Source: an uncultured Methanoregula sp. (GTDB lineage: Archaea; Halobacteriota; Methanomicrobia; Methanomicrobiales; Methanospirillaceae). From it: DNA of 64,000 bases. A program made the translations under genes and the position numbers. The stretch is from positions 434,001 through 498,000 of the forward strand of contig NZ_OY787452.1 in assembly GCF_963678795.1 (NCBI RefSeq), written 5' to 3'. Each line of letters begins with the position of its first letter. Position 1 is the first letter of the stretch. Shown in pieces: positions 18,041 through 25,441 of the stretch. The notes beneath the pieces were generated by a model, which saw only the letters and a list, made by a program, of their open reading frames with translations, did no database searches and was not told the origin of the DNA.

Positions 18041-18609
18041 GAATCCGGTCTAACCAGGCGATCGCGGTTTGCGGGAAGAAAGAGCGCGGCAAAACTACCT
18101 GGATAAAAGCCCACCTGAAACCGATCCCGCCGGGCCGGCTGTATGTCCTGGACTTTAACAGCAACGATTACCAGGACCTCAAACCCCTGGGTGTCAATGT
18201 CTGGAACTACGAGGGCGGCGGTCAGCATGAATGCGAGGAATTCATCAATACCTGCTACACGATGGGGAACGTGTTTATTGTCCTGGAAGAAGCGGACAAC
18301 TACCTGCATTCAAAATCCCCGTCCATTACCCGGTTCGTTACGACGATTCGCAACCGTGGCGGCGGTCATATCGACAACTTCAAGCGGCCTATGTCGGTCC
18401 TGCCGGTCTTCAGGGGGATGTATGATTTTATTGTCCTGTTCCAAATCACCGCCCCCGAAGATATCGATTACCTGGAGAAATGGGCCGGCACCGGCAAAGG
18501 CAGCTTAGAGTTTATCCGGTCCCTGCAGGTAGGCGAACACGTCATTATCAATCTCAATGCCAAAGTGGGTGAAAACCCGATCGGACCGGTTCAAAAATTA
18601 AATCTCTAA
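18037..18609 (+). CDS. FtsK/HerA-like viral packaging ATPase
   Basis: A 190-residue P-loop NTPase. Walker A is GKKERGKT (13-20); Walker B is VFIVLEEAD (79-87) with the catalytic glutamates E84/E85; a later FIVLFQIT segment around 131-138 could hold the sensor Gln, and TIRNRGGG (103-110) supplies arginines. Size and order match genome-packaging ATPases of the A32/P9 type found in membrane-containing viruses; a Zot-like (inovirus) ATPase is the main alternative, but no trailing membrane segment is present here. Translationally coupled (ATGA) to the small membrane gene upstream. After it there is a 180-bp AT-rich gap with a new promoter. Confidence 0.75.
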   Translation: MRIRSNQAIAVCGKKERGKTTWIKAHLKPIPPGRLYVLDFNSNDYQDLKPLGVNVWNYEGGGQHECEEFINTCYTMGNVFIVLEEADNYLHSKSPSITRFVTTIRNRGGGHIDNFKRPMSVLPVFRGMYDFIVLFQITAPEDIDYLEKWAGTGKGSLEFIRSLQVGEHVIINLNAKVGENPIGPVQKLNL

Positions 18610-18789
18610 ATTTCTTTTTTAGGGGGTCCAATCATACCCCCGCCCCCGAGAACTGCCAACAGAACGAATCTATAGGGCTTTTTTACGGAGTTTCTTGACA
18701 ATTTTTACATTTTTTACCTTTTTTTGAAATTTTGCTAATTGCTGTAAAGAGGCTTACCCGGGGACTGTCACGGAGGTGACATTTAGAGA
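18610..18789. promoter_or_regulatory. internal promoter region before the structural genes
   Basis: 180 bp without a gene. It holds T-rich tracts (18690-18730), a TTTTTACA half-site like the 17027 palindrome and a GGAGGTGA ribosome site at 18771-18778 just before the next gene. Likely terminator and promoter for the structural operon. Confidence 0.4.
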
Positions 18790-19011
18790 ATGGCATTCGA
18801 AAAACAGACAGCCGGTGTGGATCTCACCCGGCCACGTGCGACCCCTCGGTGGGTCATTGGTGCAGTAATCGCGATCGCCGTCCTGGTAGTTATCGGGATG
18901 TTCGTCATGTGGGCCATCAACCAGGCGAAAGCCCGGGTTCTCCCGATGGTCCCCGGCCTGAGCTCAGGCACAAGCAGCAGCAACAGCGCGATCGGCGGGG
19001 AGCTGATCTAA
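18790..19011 (+). CDS. small viral membrane protein
   Basis: A 73-residue protein beginning MAFEKQTAGVDLTRPRATPR, then one membrane span at about 21-43 (WVIGAVIAIAVLVVIGMFVM), a short basic turn and a Ser/Gly tail. Strong GGAGGTGA ribosome site. The next gene starts 1 nt after its stop. Position just before the putative capsid genes suggests a virion membrane protein. Its shape (charged, span, charged) also resembles filamentous-phage coat proteins, an alternative that keeps the inovirus model open. Confidence 0.6.
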   Translation: MAFEKQTAGVDLTRPRATPRWVIGAVIAIAVLVVIGMFVMWAINQAKARVLPMVPGLSSGTSSSNSAIGGELI

Positions 19012-19012
19012 A

Positions 19013-19492
19013 ATGGTATCAGCCTTCCCCCAGTCCCTCGGTATCGGTGACATGACCACCACCCGAAACGGTAAGCTCAGCGACAACACGCAGTTCATCG
19101 ATGTGTTCTCGCTCAAGGTTGGAGCTCAGCAGGTGAAAGCCTTCGGCAACGGCTCTATCGTTGGCGGAGTTGACAACCGGGGTATCTTGTATATCTCGCT
19201 CAAGGACAACACCGGCACCCCGGTACAACTGGAGGGTAAGATCCGTCTTGCACTCCGGAACGCCAACGGCAACCGGACGGAAGTTATCCTGGAAGAGCTG
19301 ACGGAGAAACTCCGGGCATCGAAGACTGACAAGACCCAGGCCTACATGCTCGGCCTTATCGACGCACTCAAGGCAAAACAGGACTCCTATCTGATCATCC
19401 AGTTCCTCGCCCGGGATGCGACCACCGCCGGCAAGACGATTACCGATGCAAACTGCGATCTGGTTCTCCCCGTAACGTCCTATGCTCTGTAA
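19013..19492 (+). CDS. candidate major capsid protein 1
   Basis: A 159-residue protein starting MVSAFPQSLGIGDMTTTRNG, without signal peptide or membrane segment. The body alternates short beta strands (FIDVFSLKVGAQQVKAFGNG; GILYISLKD; KIRLALRNANGNRTEVILEE; SYLIIQFLARDA; CDLVLPVTSYAL) with one helical insertion near 100-125. That predicted strand content fits a single jelly-roll or similar beta-sandwich. It lies two genes after the packaging ATPase and next to a second small beta-rich gene, as in viruses with two jelly-roll capsid proteins. Identity as capsid is inference; I recognise no signature residue. Well spaced ribosome site and high-GC codons support expression. Confidence 0.5.
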   Translation: MVSAFPQSLGIGDMTTTRNGKLSDNTQFIDVFSLKVGAQQVKAFGNGSIVGGVDNRGILYISLKDNTGTPVQLEGKIRLALRNANGNRTEVILEELTEKLRASKTDKTQAYMLGLIDALKAKQDSYLIIQFLARDATTAGKTITDANCDLVLPVTSYAL

Positions 19493-19504
19493 GGGGGATA
19501 ATCA

Positions 19505-19909
19505 ATGTCCCATTTCTTACAGAGTCCGCCGGCGCGGTTTCTCATCGCCGCCGGTGCGCTTCTTGCCGCGGGTACGTATACCCCCGGGTCTCTGGAAAGT
19601 ACCGACCTTCAGAAGTACACCCCCTTCAACACGCTGACGGTGAAAAACCTATCAAAAGTCCTCTTGGAACTCACGTACAAGAACAATGTCGACCCTACCC
19701 TCGTGCCGGCGGGGTCCGTTGTGGAGATCCAGGAAGCCGGCATTATCGGGTTTACCCTGGTGAATCTGGACGCGACGACCGCCAACGACAAGCAGATTGA
19801 GATACTCATGCAGCGCGTGGTCAGACCGGAACACGTCATGCTCGCTCAGTTGTTCAACAAGAAACTCTGCGAGGTCTTGAACGGTGACGTTGGCGGGGGT
19901 GGTTGCTGA
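19505..19909 (+). CDS. candidate major capsid protein 2
   Basis: A 134-residue protein starting MSHFLQSPPARFLIAAGALL. After a mildly hydrophobic N-terminus (which could also be a weak membrane anchor) come strands such as NTLTVKNLSKVLLELTYKN, GSVVEIQEAGIIGFTLVNL and KQIEILMQRVV, ending with a helix and a Gly-Gly-Gly-Gly-Cys tail. It follows the previous gene by 12 nt and overlaps the glycine-rich gene by ATGA. Pairing of two small beta proteins after the ATPase suggests the large/small capsid pair of sphaerolipovirus-like viruses; a penton or minor capsid protein is also possible. Confidence 0.45.
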   Translation: MSHFLQSPPARFLIAAGALLAAGTYTPGSLESTDLQKYTPFNTLTVKNLSKVLLELTYKNNVDPTLVPAGSVVEIQEAGIIGFTLVNLDATTANDKQIEILMQRVVRPEHVMLAQLFNKKLCEVLNGDVGGGGC

Positions 19910-20973
19910 TGGGCTGGGATGACGCATTTTCCTCAATAGGTGATGCAATCGGATCAGCAGCATCGGCAGCTGCCAGTGCCGTTGGTAGTGCTGCAGCTGC
20001 CGCCTCTGACGCGATCGGATCAGCCATTGGCGGCGGGGGTGGGGGAGGTGGGAATTCCAGTCCTTCAAGCTCTGGACCGTCCTCTGCAGGTCCCGATTAT
20101 TCCGGGGGCGGGGGAGGCGGCGGATCATCCAGTCCGTCTGACTCAGGGCCCTCAGGGTCTGATGGGAACGCCGGCCCTTCCGGTGGCGGTGCATCAGGTG
20201 ATACAGATTCAAACGGGAACGAACTTACTGCCGACGTGGGAAGCATCAAGACGAACTGGTGGGATTATCCCGCTCATTCGCCAGAGGCACAAATAGCCTG
20301 GCAGAACTCACAAGACTTAGTGGCAGTTGTCGCGGCATCGGCGAAGTACCACGCGGATGCAAGGGACTCCGGACTCCCCACGCAGCTCAATCCCTACGAG
20401 ATTGCAGGTGACCAGGCTGCGCTTTTGTTAGCTCAGGGGTACGGGGTGACCGGGAAAAGCCTGCAAAATCTCCAGGACAATGTGAACGCTACAAGCGTTT
20501 TCAACAGCCTGGACCCTCTCATAAACCCACTCCTGATGAATCAGTCAGAGTATATCCGGCAGGTGACCAACAATCCGACCGCGTACGGCAGCCAACAGGC
20601 TTACGTAGCTAATGCCTACTTCGGCACCGGTGGTATCGCAACCACGATCGACCAGGCAATCAATGGGATTGCAAAGGGTCTTGGCATCAGCCAAGATGCA
20701 GCTGCAGCCTTTGCCGGGATATCCTCTCCGTCAGCATCGAGCACGTCCCCCACAACCCCGACCTCCCCGGTGATTGACACGACCGGCATAACCAGGACAA
20801 CCACAACCGGCGGCGGAGGCGGGTCCGGAGGCTCATCCTCGAGCACGACCGGGAACACCTGGTTAAGTGCACTCGCCGCGATCGCGGTCCCGCTTCTCCT
20901 GGTGGGGGTCATCGGATATCTCATCTATGCATTCGTGACCGGTAGCAAACACGGCCACAGGAGCGTGGCATAA
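19909..20973 (+). CDS. glycine/serine-rich viral membrane protein
   Basis: A 354-residue protein from ATG 19909 (MGWDDAFSSIGDAIGSAASA). Residues 1-100 are Ala-rich then Gly/Ser/Pro-rich with poly-glycine runs; about 105-260 is a folded-looking segment (NWWDYPAHSPEAQIAWQNS, NNPTAYGSQQAYVANAYFG); 265-315 is Ser/Thr/Gly-rich; a C-terminal span (LSALAAIAVPLLLVGVIGYL, about 318-342) ends in KHGHRSVA. A large low-complexity protein with a C-terminal anchor just after the capsid candidates fits a virion membrane or vertex protein. Overlaps the next gene by one base (TAATGG). Confidence 0.6.
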   Translation: MGWDDAFSSIGDAIGSAASAAASAVGSAAAAASDAIGSAIGGGGGGGGNSSPSSSGPSSAGPDYSGGGGGGGSSSPSDSGPSGSDGNAGPSGGGASGDTDSNGNELTADVGSIKTNWWDYPAHSPEAQIAWQNSQDLVAVVAASAKYHADARDSGLPTQLNPYEIAGDQAALLLAQGYGVTGKSLQNLQDNVNATSVFNSLDPLINPLLMNQSEYIRQVTNNPTAYGSQQAYVANAYFGTGGIATTIDQAINGIAKGLGISQDAAAAFAGISSPSASSTSPTTPTSPVIDTTGITRTTTTGGGGGSGGSSSSTTGNTWLSALAAIAVPLLLVGVIGYLIYAFVTGSKHGHRSVA

Positions 20974-21413
20974 TGGCAGGTGTAGCAGACAAGATTATCC
21001 TGGCGATCGCGGCGGTTCTCGCCGTGGTTGCAATTGCCTGGATAATCATCAATTACGGCGCGGACTTCCTCAAAAGTCTGCTCCCCAACAAGGATGCCCC
21101 GGCAGCCAATCAAACCGGTACCACGGCCTCCGGGAGCACGATCGTGGGGTCCAACGTCAAATACGTAAACCCTGCCTTATGCGTTCTCACGGGGCAGTTT
21201 TGCGACCCGAATAAGGACAGCACCGGCGGGATAAATGATACTACTGTCCCGGTGGTTCAAGCCCCGCCGGATTACGCAACCTTTCCGACCGCACAGGCCC
21301 TGGTAGCAAAGATGAACGCGGGGACGCGGTGGACCTCGGCCGAAGTTGTCTGGGCGAAAGCGAATGAGCCGATGTTGTGGAAAATGTATATTGACGGCGT
21401 GGGGTATTCCTGA
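20973..21413 (+). CDS. viral N-anchored protein
   Basis: A 146-residue protein starting MAGVADKIILAIAAVLAVVA, with one membrane span at about 7-29, then a Thr/Ser linker and a C-terminal domain ending TWTSAEVVWAKANEPMLW-like (residues about 118-138). Two cysteines (ALCVLTGQFCDP) could form a disulfide outside the cell. No family recognised. It shares a base with the preceding stop and with the next start, so it belongs to the structural operon and is probably a virion membrane protein. Confidence 0.57.
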   Translation: MAGVADKIILAIAAVLAVVAIAWIIINYGADFLKSLLPNKDAPAANQTGTTASGSTIVGSNVKYVNPALCVLTGQFCDPNKDSTGGINDTTVPVVQAPPDYATFPTAQALVAKMNAGTRWTSAEVVWAKANEPMLWKMYIDGVGYS

Positions 21414-22054
21414 TGCCCCAATCTATCATAATTTTTCCGCAGACCTCGCTCAAGCCGTCCGATATCCAGGACGATGGCAGCGATCTATCGGTAGCAAACA
21501 TGAAAGCCGACCACATCACCGAAAAAACGACCGCCCACGGTGTCCAGGGCCAAACTCCCTCAGTCGGGGACGACTCTACAAAGTTAGGTACTACCGCGTG
21601 GATTAAAGCAGCAATTACTGCAGCAATCAACGCTGCCATTGGAGCCCTACCAACGATTCATTCGTACTACGCGATTACAGCGTCTGATACCCTTCTGCTG
21701 TCTGATGACCGAGAGCTAACCATTACCGCGGTGAATCCGTCCGGCAGCGAAGGCTTTTTCCTTGCCGTAACACTCCCTCAGAATTACTTGCCCGGAGGAA
21801 CATTCCGCTTTAAGTATAAACTCAAAATGGGAGGGTCCGGTACCGCTCACGCTGCAAAGGGGTTCGGAGGAATGTGGTTGGGTACACAAGGCGACAACGG
21901 AACCACTGATTATGTGGAGTTTTCGGAGGACAAACTGGTACGCAGCGGCGGAGGCACCACCCTTACGCTCGGTGCATGGAATCCTACGGCGGGGCAGCAG
22001 GCAATCATTAAGGAATTCCGAGTCTACGGCACTAAAACGGTGGCGAACCCATGA
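21413..22054 (+). CDS. candidate spike or fibre protein
   Basis: A 213-residue soluble protein with the look of a viral receptor-binding protein. The N-terminal third (IIFPQTSLKPSDIQDDGSDL, then GVQGQTPSVGDD) resembles the collar or shaft start of fibres; a short Ala-rich helix follows (AAITAAINAAIGAL, about 64-77); the C-terminal 120 residues are beta-rich with glycine turns (SDDRELTITAV, FRFKYKLKMGGSGT, GGGTTLTLGAWNP). No membrane segment. Start shares a base with the previous gene and overlaps the next small gene at 22051. The spike role is inferred from layout and composition. Confidence 0.5.
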   Translation: MPQSIIIFPQTSLKPSDIQDDGSDLSVANMKADHITEKTTAHGVQGQTPSVGDDSTKLGTTAWIKAAITAAINAAIGALPTIHSYYAITASDTLLLSDDRELTITAVNPSGSEGFFLAVTLPQNYLPGGTFRFKYKLKMGGSGTAHAAKGFGGMWLGTQGDNGTTDYVEFSEDKLVRSGGGTTLTLGAWNPTAGQQAIIKEFRVYGTKTVANP

Positions 22055-22200
22055 TCGAAGAGCTCCTCATAACCCTTGCCGGGAACGCTGCAGGGGGGTT
22101 CTGCGGGACCCTCCTTTACTTTTACGTCTGGTGCCCGAATCACGGGTGTTGCCAACACCGACGGCTGAAAAAATGCCTGGAGGGAGACGACGATGTTTAA
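22051..22200 (+). CDS. 49-residue Cys-rich membrane protein
   Basis: A small gene starting MIEELLITLAGNAAGGFCG, with one hydrophobic segment (residues about 5-28) and a basic, cysteine-rich tail (CPNHGCCQHRRLKKCLEG). ATG overlaps the spike gene stop (CCCATGATC) and its 3' end overlaps the next gene by 8 nt, supporting a real gene in the operon. Function unknown. Confidence 0.5.
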   Translation: MIEELLITLAGNAAGGFCGTLLYFYVWCPNHGCCQHRRLKKCLEGDDDV

Positions 22201-22501
22201 CCCCGGAATGTCCTGGTGGGAATTCGACGATAACGAGAAACATGCGTTCTTGTACGGGCTCCTTTCCGGGCTCCAGCCATGGAAGCGCAAAAGCGTTGCG
22301 ACCTGGTCTGAAATCGACGCCCTCGATATCGCGCCCGCGTGGAAAGCAGCTATCAAAGAAAAATATTGGTACTACTACACCATGTTCGAGGCCCCGGAAT
22401 TGATTGTTGAACTCGTGGCGGCGTATTCTGTGGTCCACGCGATCGGGATTACCACAGCCGCACAGATCGCCCTAAAATTCATCTCGGGAGGGATGACCTG
22501 A
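22193..22501 (+). CDS. viral protein, unknown
   Basis: A 102-residue protein starting MFNPGMSWWEFDDNEKHAF. It is aromatic-rich (WSEIDALDIAPAW, KYWYYYTMF) with a mildly hydrophobic C-terminal helix (ELVAAYSVVHAIGITTAA). The 8-nt overlap with the preceding gene and 1-nt gap to the next show operon membership. No recognised domain; the hydrophobic helix could be membrane-associated. Confidence 0.55.
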   Translation: MFNPGMSWWEFDDNEKHAFLYGLLSGLQPWKRKSVATWSEIDALDIAPAWKAAIKEKYWYYYTMFEAPELIVELVAAYSVVHAIGITTAAQIALKFISGGMT

Positions 22502-22502
22502 A

Positions 22503-22760
22503 ATGATGGAAAAATCGGCAAAACTTGCCCTTGACAACGAACGCCTGGACATTGAAAAAGTGTTTCGGGCCGCGCAGGTGGTCCGGGAATCGTTCCTGGA
22601 TGAATCAATCCCTGACGATGAGAAGAAAGAGGCCCTGTTCCAGATGCACGGCAAGGACCCGTGGCAGCTGTCCAGGCGCTACATGGAAATCCAGGATCTG
22701 CAGTGGGCGGACGCGATGAGCCCGGCCCCTGCGGAGCCTGCGGAAGGTGAATCAGTATGA
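22503..22760 (+). CDS. viral protein, acidic helical
   Basis: An 85-residue acidic, mostly helical protein (MMEKSAKLALDNERLDIEKV; DESIPDDEKKEALFQMHGKD). Ends in a Pro/Ala/Glu tail (PAPAEPAEGESV). Overlaps the next gene start by 4 nt. No family recognised. The following gene shares the pattern NERRxIExRxVxRAAxxxR with this one (NERLDIEKVFRAAQVVR here), hinting that the two are diverged duplicates. Confidence 0.55.
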   Translation: MMEKSAKLALDNERLDIEKVFRAAQVVRESFLDESIPDDEKKEALFQMHGKDPWQLSRRYMEIQDLQWADAMSPAPAEPAEGESV

Positions 22761-23047
22761 AAGTGATCGACTTACTCGACAATGAACGACGTGAAATCGA
22801 AACGCGGATAGTAATCCGCGCTGCAGTGCACCATGCCAGGAACAAAGGGATCTCATTATCCCCGCCGGGCTCTGTTCCGCTGAATCTGCCGGATGGAACT
22901 ACCCGGCCCATGACGGCGGGAGACCTGGAGAACATCAATACCCACAACGTCTATGCAGACGCGTACCGGTACGTTGAAATAGAAAACCAACAGTGGAAGA
23001 TACTGGGATTGTCAGACACTGGAAAACACCAGCAGCCCCCCATTTAA
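22757..23047 (+). CDS. viral protein, possible paralogue of the preceding gene
   Basis: A 96-residue soluble protein starting MKVIDLLDNERREIETRIVI. Residues 8-25 resemble the first helix of the gene upstream (NER-x-x-IE-x-x-x-x-RAA), and a second shared stretch is AYRYVEIENQQW here versus SRRYMEIQDLQW there. This suggests tandem duplication. It is the last gene of the rightward structural operon; the next 275 bp are non-coding. Confidence 0.55.
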   Translation: MKVIDLLDNERREIETRIVIRAAVHHARNKGISLSPPGSVPLNLPDGTTRPMTAGDLENINTHNVYADAYRYVEIENQQWKILGLSDTGKHQQPPI

Positions 23048-23083
23048 CCGCATTGCCACAAATAATCTTCTTTTTTTTTAAAA

Positions 23084-23107
23084 TTTGTATAGCATTATTC
23101 GGTTTAT
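23084..23107 (-). promoter_or_regulatory. 24-bp conserved motif, copy 1
   Basis: On the minus strand reads ATAAACC-GA-ATAATGCTATACAAA. Nearly identical 24-mers occur at 26440-26463 and 27424-27447 (plus strand), differing only at positions 8, 9 and 22. This copy lies in the non-coding right end of the provirus. Confidence 0.6.
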
Positions 23108-23133
23108 GAGTCAAATATCAATTTTAAAGTGGG

Positions 23134-23277
23134 ATTTCCACTGGAGCGATCGCCAACTAAAAACACGCTCCGAGGTAAATTTACCGGTCCACTAAGCTCG
23201 AGGATTTCGGGATCCGCGCAGGACCTGGTGCGGCTGGGTGACCCTATTTTCATTTTCATTTCCAGTGGAGCGATCGC
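23134..23277. repeat. 20-bp direct repeat pair in the provirus right end
   Basis: ATTTCCACTGGAGCGATCGC (23134-23153) recurs with one mismatch at 23258-23277 (C to G in CACTGG/CAGTGG). Each copy ends in the palindrome GCGATCGC. The 104 bp between them contain no gene. May be a regulatory pair, or the ends of a tiny insertion. Confidence 0.6.
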
Positions 23278-23322
23278 AAATCTAATCGAAATCGTTATGC
23301 TGCTAGTTTCTGATGATTGCCT

Positions 23323-23913
23323 ATGAAATTTATCCTGGTAATTTTAGCGATCGGGTTTGTCCTGGCAAGCGGCTGCACTCAGGCCCCCGCCCCCCAGGTC
23401 CAGCAGGCTGCCCCGTCCGTAACGCCAACCGCGATCGCTACGACCACGACAATTGCAGCTCAGCTGATACCCACATTTCCCACCCCTAAATATAAGATAG
23501 GGGATGTCATTTCCAGAGAAATGCCGTATTATAACCAAGGATTCATGATCGCGGGATACAATGAATCCTCGGGAAAATACCGGCGGATGGAATTAAACCG
23601 ATGGATTTACAGCAATGGATCTTATGGACCATGGTACAAAGCACCAGGGAATAATTGGGATGATATGAATGCGTATTTCATGGAGCAAAATTACCCCGTA
23701 TACCTCGGACATGTGAATCCAAACGAAACACCAGGCGTATCGAATAATCGCGTTTATAAGAGTTTAGAGATCAAGGCCGATGAAGTTCGAGAACAATGGC
23801 AATGTGAGTTGGGGATTGGTACATTAGATTACTGCTTGAAAATCGCGGATAAGTATGGAATTTCCAGAGATTCGATGAAAAAGAGTTTTTGTTCCGAGAG
23901 CAACGCGTGTTGA
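23323..23913 (+). CDS. lipoprotein beside attR (possible cargo gene)
   Basis: A 196-residue exported lipoprotein. ATG 23323 gives a signal peptide with lipobox (MKFILVILAIGFVLASGC), then a Pro/Gln/Thr linker to about residue 45. The mature domain has YKIGDVISREMPYYNQGF, MNAYFMEQNYPVYLGH and a C-terminal helix with two Cys (WQCELGIGTLDYC, CSESNAC). Not recognised, though YNQGFMIAGYNESSGKYR and the preceding KIGDVI recur in secreted methanogen proteins to my impression. Its base composition becomes more AT-rich than the structural genes. Location next to the right repeat suggests a lysogenic-conversion (cargo) gene such as superinfection exclusion. Confidence 0.62.
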   Translation: MKFILVILAIGFVLASGCTQAPAPQVQQAAPSVTPTAIATTTTIAAQLIPTFPTPKYKIGDVISREMPYYNQGFMIAGYNESSGKYRRMELNRWIYSNGSYGPWYKAPGNNWDDMNAYFMEQNYPVYLGHVNPNETPGVSNNRVYKSLEIKADEVREQWQCELGIGTLDYCLKIADKYGISRDSMKKSFCSESNAC

Positions 23914-24049
23914 TCCACGGGAATACCGACGAGAGCCCGCCATTGCGTTTCTGTTGGCGTTTCTCTGCCATGAGGGCCAATATATTGCGGACACGGGAAA
24001 AAACCCCTGTTTTGCCCCTCCGATTTTCCGCAAAATATAATATGCTAAG

Positions 24050-24198
24050 CGATATACAACTAAAATAAGGGTCCGCGACCCAGCCGGAGTTATAAACCGG
24101 CGGGCTGTTGTGGTGAAAACCCGAATAGGTTGCGGAATCCCGTAAAACGGGGCTTCCAGAATGGGCGATTTTGCGCAATCGGGGTTCAATTCCTCGAA
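24050..24198 (+). ncRNA. structured, possibly RNA-coding region next to attR
   Basis: GC-rich block in an AT-rich setting with several strong hairpins: GGAATCCCG-TAAAA-CGGGGCTTCC (24132-24155 region) and a long arm 24171-24205 where TGCGCAA/TTGCGCA enclose CGGGG-TTCAATT-CCTCG, which has exactly the stem and seven-base loop of a tRNA T-arm. No acceptor or anticodon arm pairs with it, so it is not a complete tRNA. The block may be a tRNA fragment used as target, a remnant of an IS200/IS605 right end, or a viral RNA. Low confidence. Confidence 0.3.
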
Positions 24199-24219
24199 TT
24201 GCGCAGAATACCTATTCTG
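24199..24219. repeat. right attachment-site repeat (attR)
   Basis: Second copy of the 21-bp repeat at 15502. Here the symmetry is complete: CGCAGAATA-CC-TATTCTGCG, a 9-bp inverted repeat with a 2-bp centre, as expected for a tyrosine-recombinase crossover site. The copy also forms the 3' arm of the T-arm-like hairpin described just upstream. 24220-24503 has no gene. Confidence 0.72.
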
Positions 24220-24503
24220 CGAAGTCTCCGATTTCAAATCAGAAGCAGAATTTTACTCCTCTGTTCTTTGAAAGGTTCTCCTGTAAGAGATGCCTGAATC
24301 AATCCGGAAAATCACACACCAAAAAGGGGATTATTCCAGATTAGTGAGAACTTTACCCACATATGTTGAGAACTACCAACAGAAACACGCTATAACCGTT
24401 TTTCATATTATCGTCGGATAATCATTCACTAGTTGAACAACAGGAACCAACCAGATATTCAAACCACACTGAACATCAGGACATATTGATCAAAATAATA
24501 AAA

Positions 24504-25106
24504 TCAGACCGTAGAATTTTTGTCTAATTGTGATTTATGCCGATAAAGAGTAGTATACGGGATATCAAGGATACGCGAAATTGCTGCCAGGGAAATATCT
24601 TTATCCTGCAGTTCTTTCACTCGTTTCCAGGGAATTACCCGCTCTGGCCTCCCCAGATGCTTTCCCTCAGCCTTTGCCCGGGCCAGCCCCAGTTTTGTCC
24701 GTTCGATCAGATTCTCCCGCTCCCGATCCGCTACCCATGAGAAGATAGACAACATCAGATCCCGGAGTTTCTTATCATCAATACGACTCCAGGATTCTGC
24801 CGGTGAGAGAGACCAGACACGAACGCCGGATTCCTCAAGTATACGAACGGTATTGAGGGTTTCAAGAAAAGAACGCCCCAGACGCGAGATTTCAAAAACA
24901 TATAATGTAACTAAATCTTCAGAAGCCCGGTTTTTTATCAGCTGCATCATCTTTGCATAGCCCTCGCGATCCTCTACCGGGGATATTCCAGAAATATGAT
25001 CTACAAAGATGAGCTCACGAGATAGTCCTTCGGTCACAAGCAGATTGATCTGGTTCTCAACATTCTGATCTTCCCGGGAAACCCGGACGTACCCAATTTT
25101 TATCAT
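24504..25106 (-). CDS. serine recombinase (resolvase/invertase family)
   Basis: A 200-residue DNA recombinase starting MIKIGYVRVSREDQNVENQ with catalytic Ser10; conserved arginines follow in EISRLGRSFLETL and RERENLIERTKLGLARAKAE. C-terminal residues about 155-195 form a helix-turn-helix (KRVKELQDKDISLAAISRIL, then IPYTTLYR). Length and architecture match small resolvase/Hin-type enzymes. Start 25106 is chosen over 25139 because the family begins right at the first strand. It lies outside the right repeat, so it belongs to a neighbouring element rather than the provirus. No inverted crossover sites around it were found. Confidence 0.88.
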   Translation of the reverse strand: MIKIGYVRVSREDQNVENQINLLVTEGLSRELIFVDHISGISPVEDREGYAKMMQLIKNRASEDLVTLYVFEISRLGRSFLETLNTVRILEESGVRVWSLSPAESWSRIDDKKLRDLMLSIFSWVADRERENLIERTKLGLARAKAEGKHLGRPERVIPWKRVKELQDKDISLAAISRILDIPYTTLYRHKSQLDKNSTV

Positions 25107-25441
25107 AAGTCTTGCCTTTTGATAAAAATATATTATCAAAATGGTATAAATGTTTTGGTAATTTTAAACACTCGTTTTTGGTAAAGCAATTTTCACAAAA
25201 ACACGCAAAAAGGGGGTTCTTTTCATTTGACAGGTATATTGAGTGCATAACAGAGAGAACGTCTCACCGGGACCCAATAGGAGGTTTTGCATTAAATTCC
25301 GTCGTAGACTGATATCAATACGACAGGGTACGGTGATCTCCTTAAAAAAATAGGTCCTGTAGAATTTTTGATATAAAAAGGATCTGTTGAAACCATAAGT
25401 TCTCCGGAAGATCTAAGAACAAGCGGCTCCCTGTAAAAATT
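25107..25441. other. intergenic between serine recombinase and IS remnant
   Basis: About 335 bp. 25107-25150 contains AATATATT-type promoter sequence for the recombinase. A TGTTGAAACC word at 25385 resembles the TIR of the MITE at 27069 but no partner was found on the other side of the transposase. Nothing else recognised. Confidence 0.3.

Noticed and set aside
19652..20212. 186-residue minus-strand frame across the capsid candidates
   Set aside because: Composition of His/Arg/Gln reflects the opposite strand of the glycine-rich gene; all neighbours read rightward.
24171..24207. Complete tRNA at attR
   Set aside because: Only a T-arm-like hairpin is present; no matching acceptor, D or anticodon arm within a tRNA length upstream.
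23771..24237. Minus-strand frames of 135 and 137 residues over the lipoprotein end and attR
   Set aside because: They span the structured block and the repeat, and have no recognisable domain or ribosome site.
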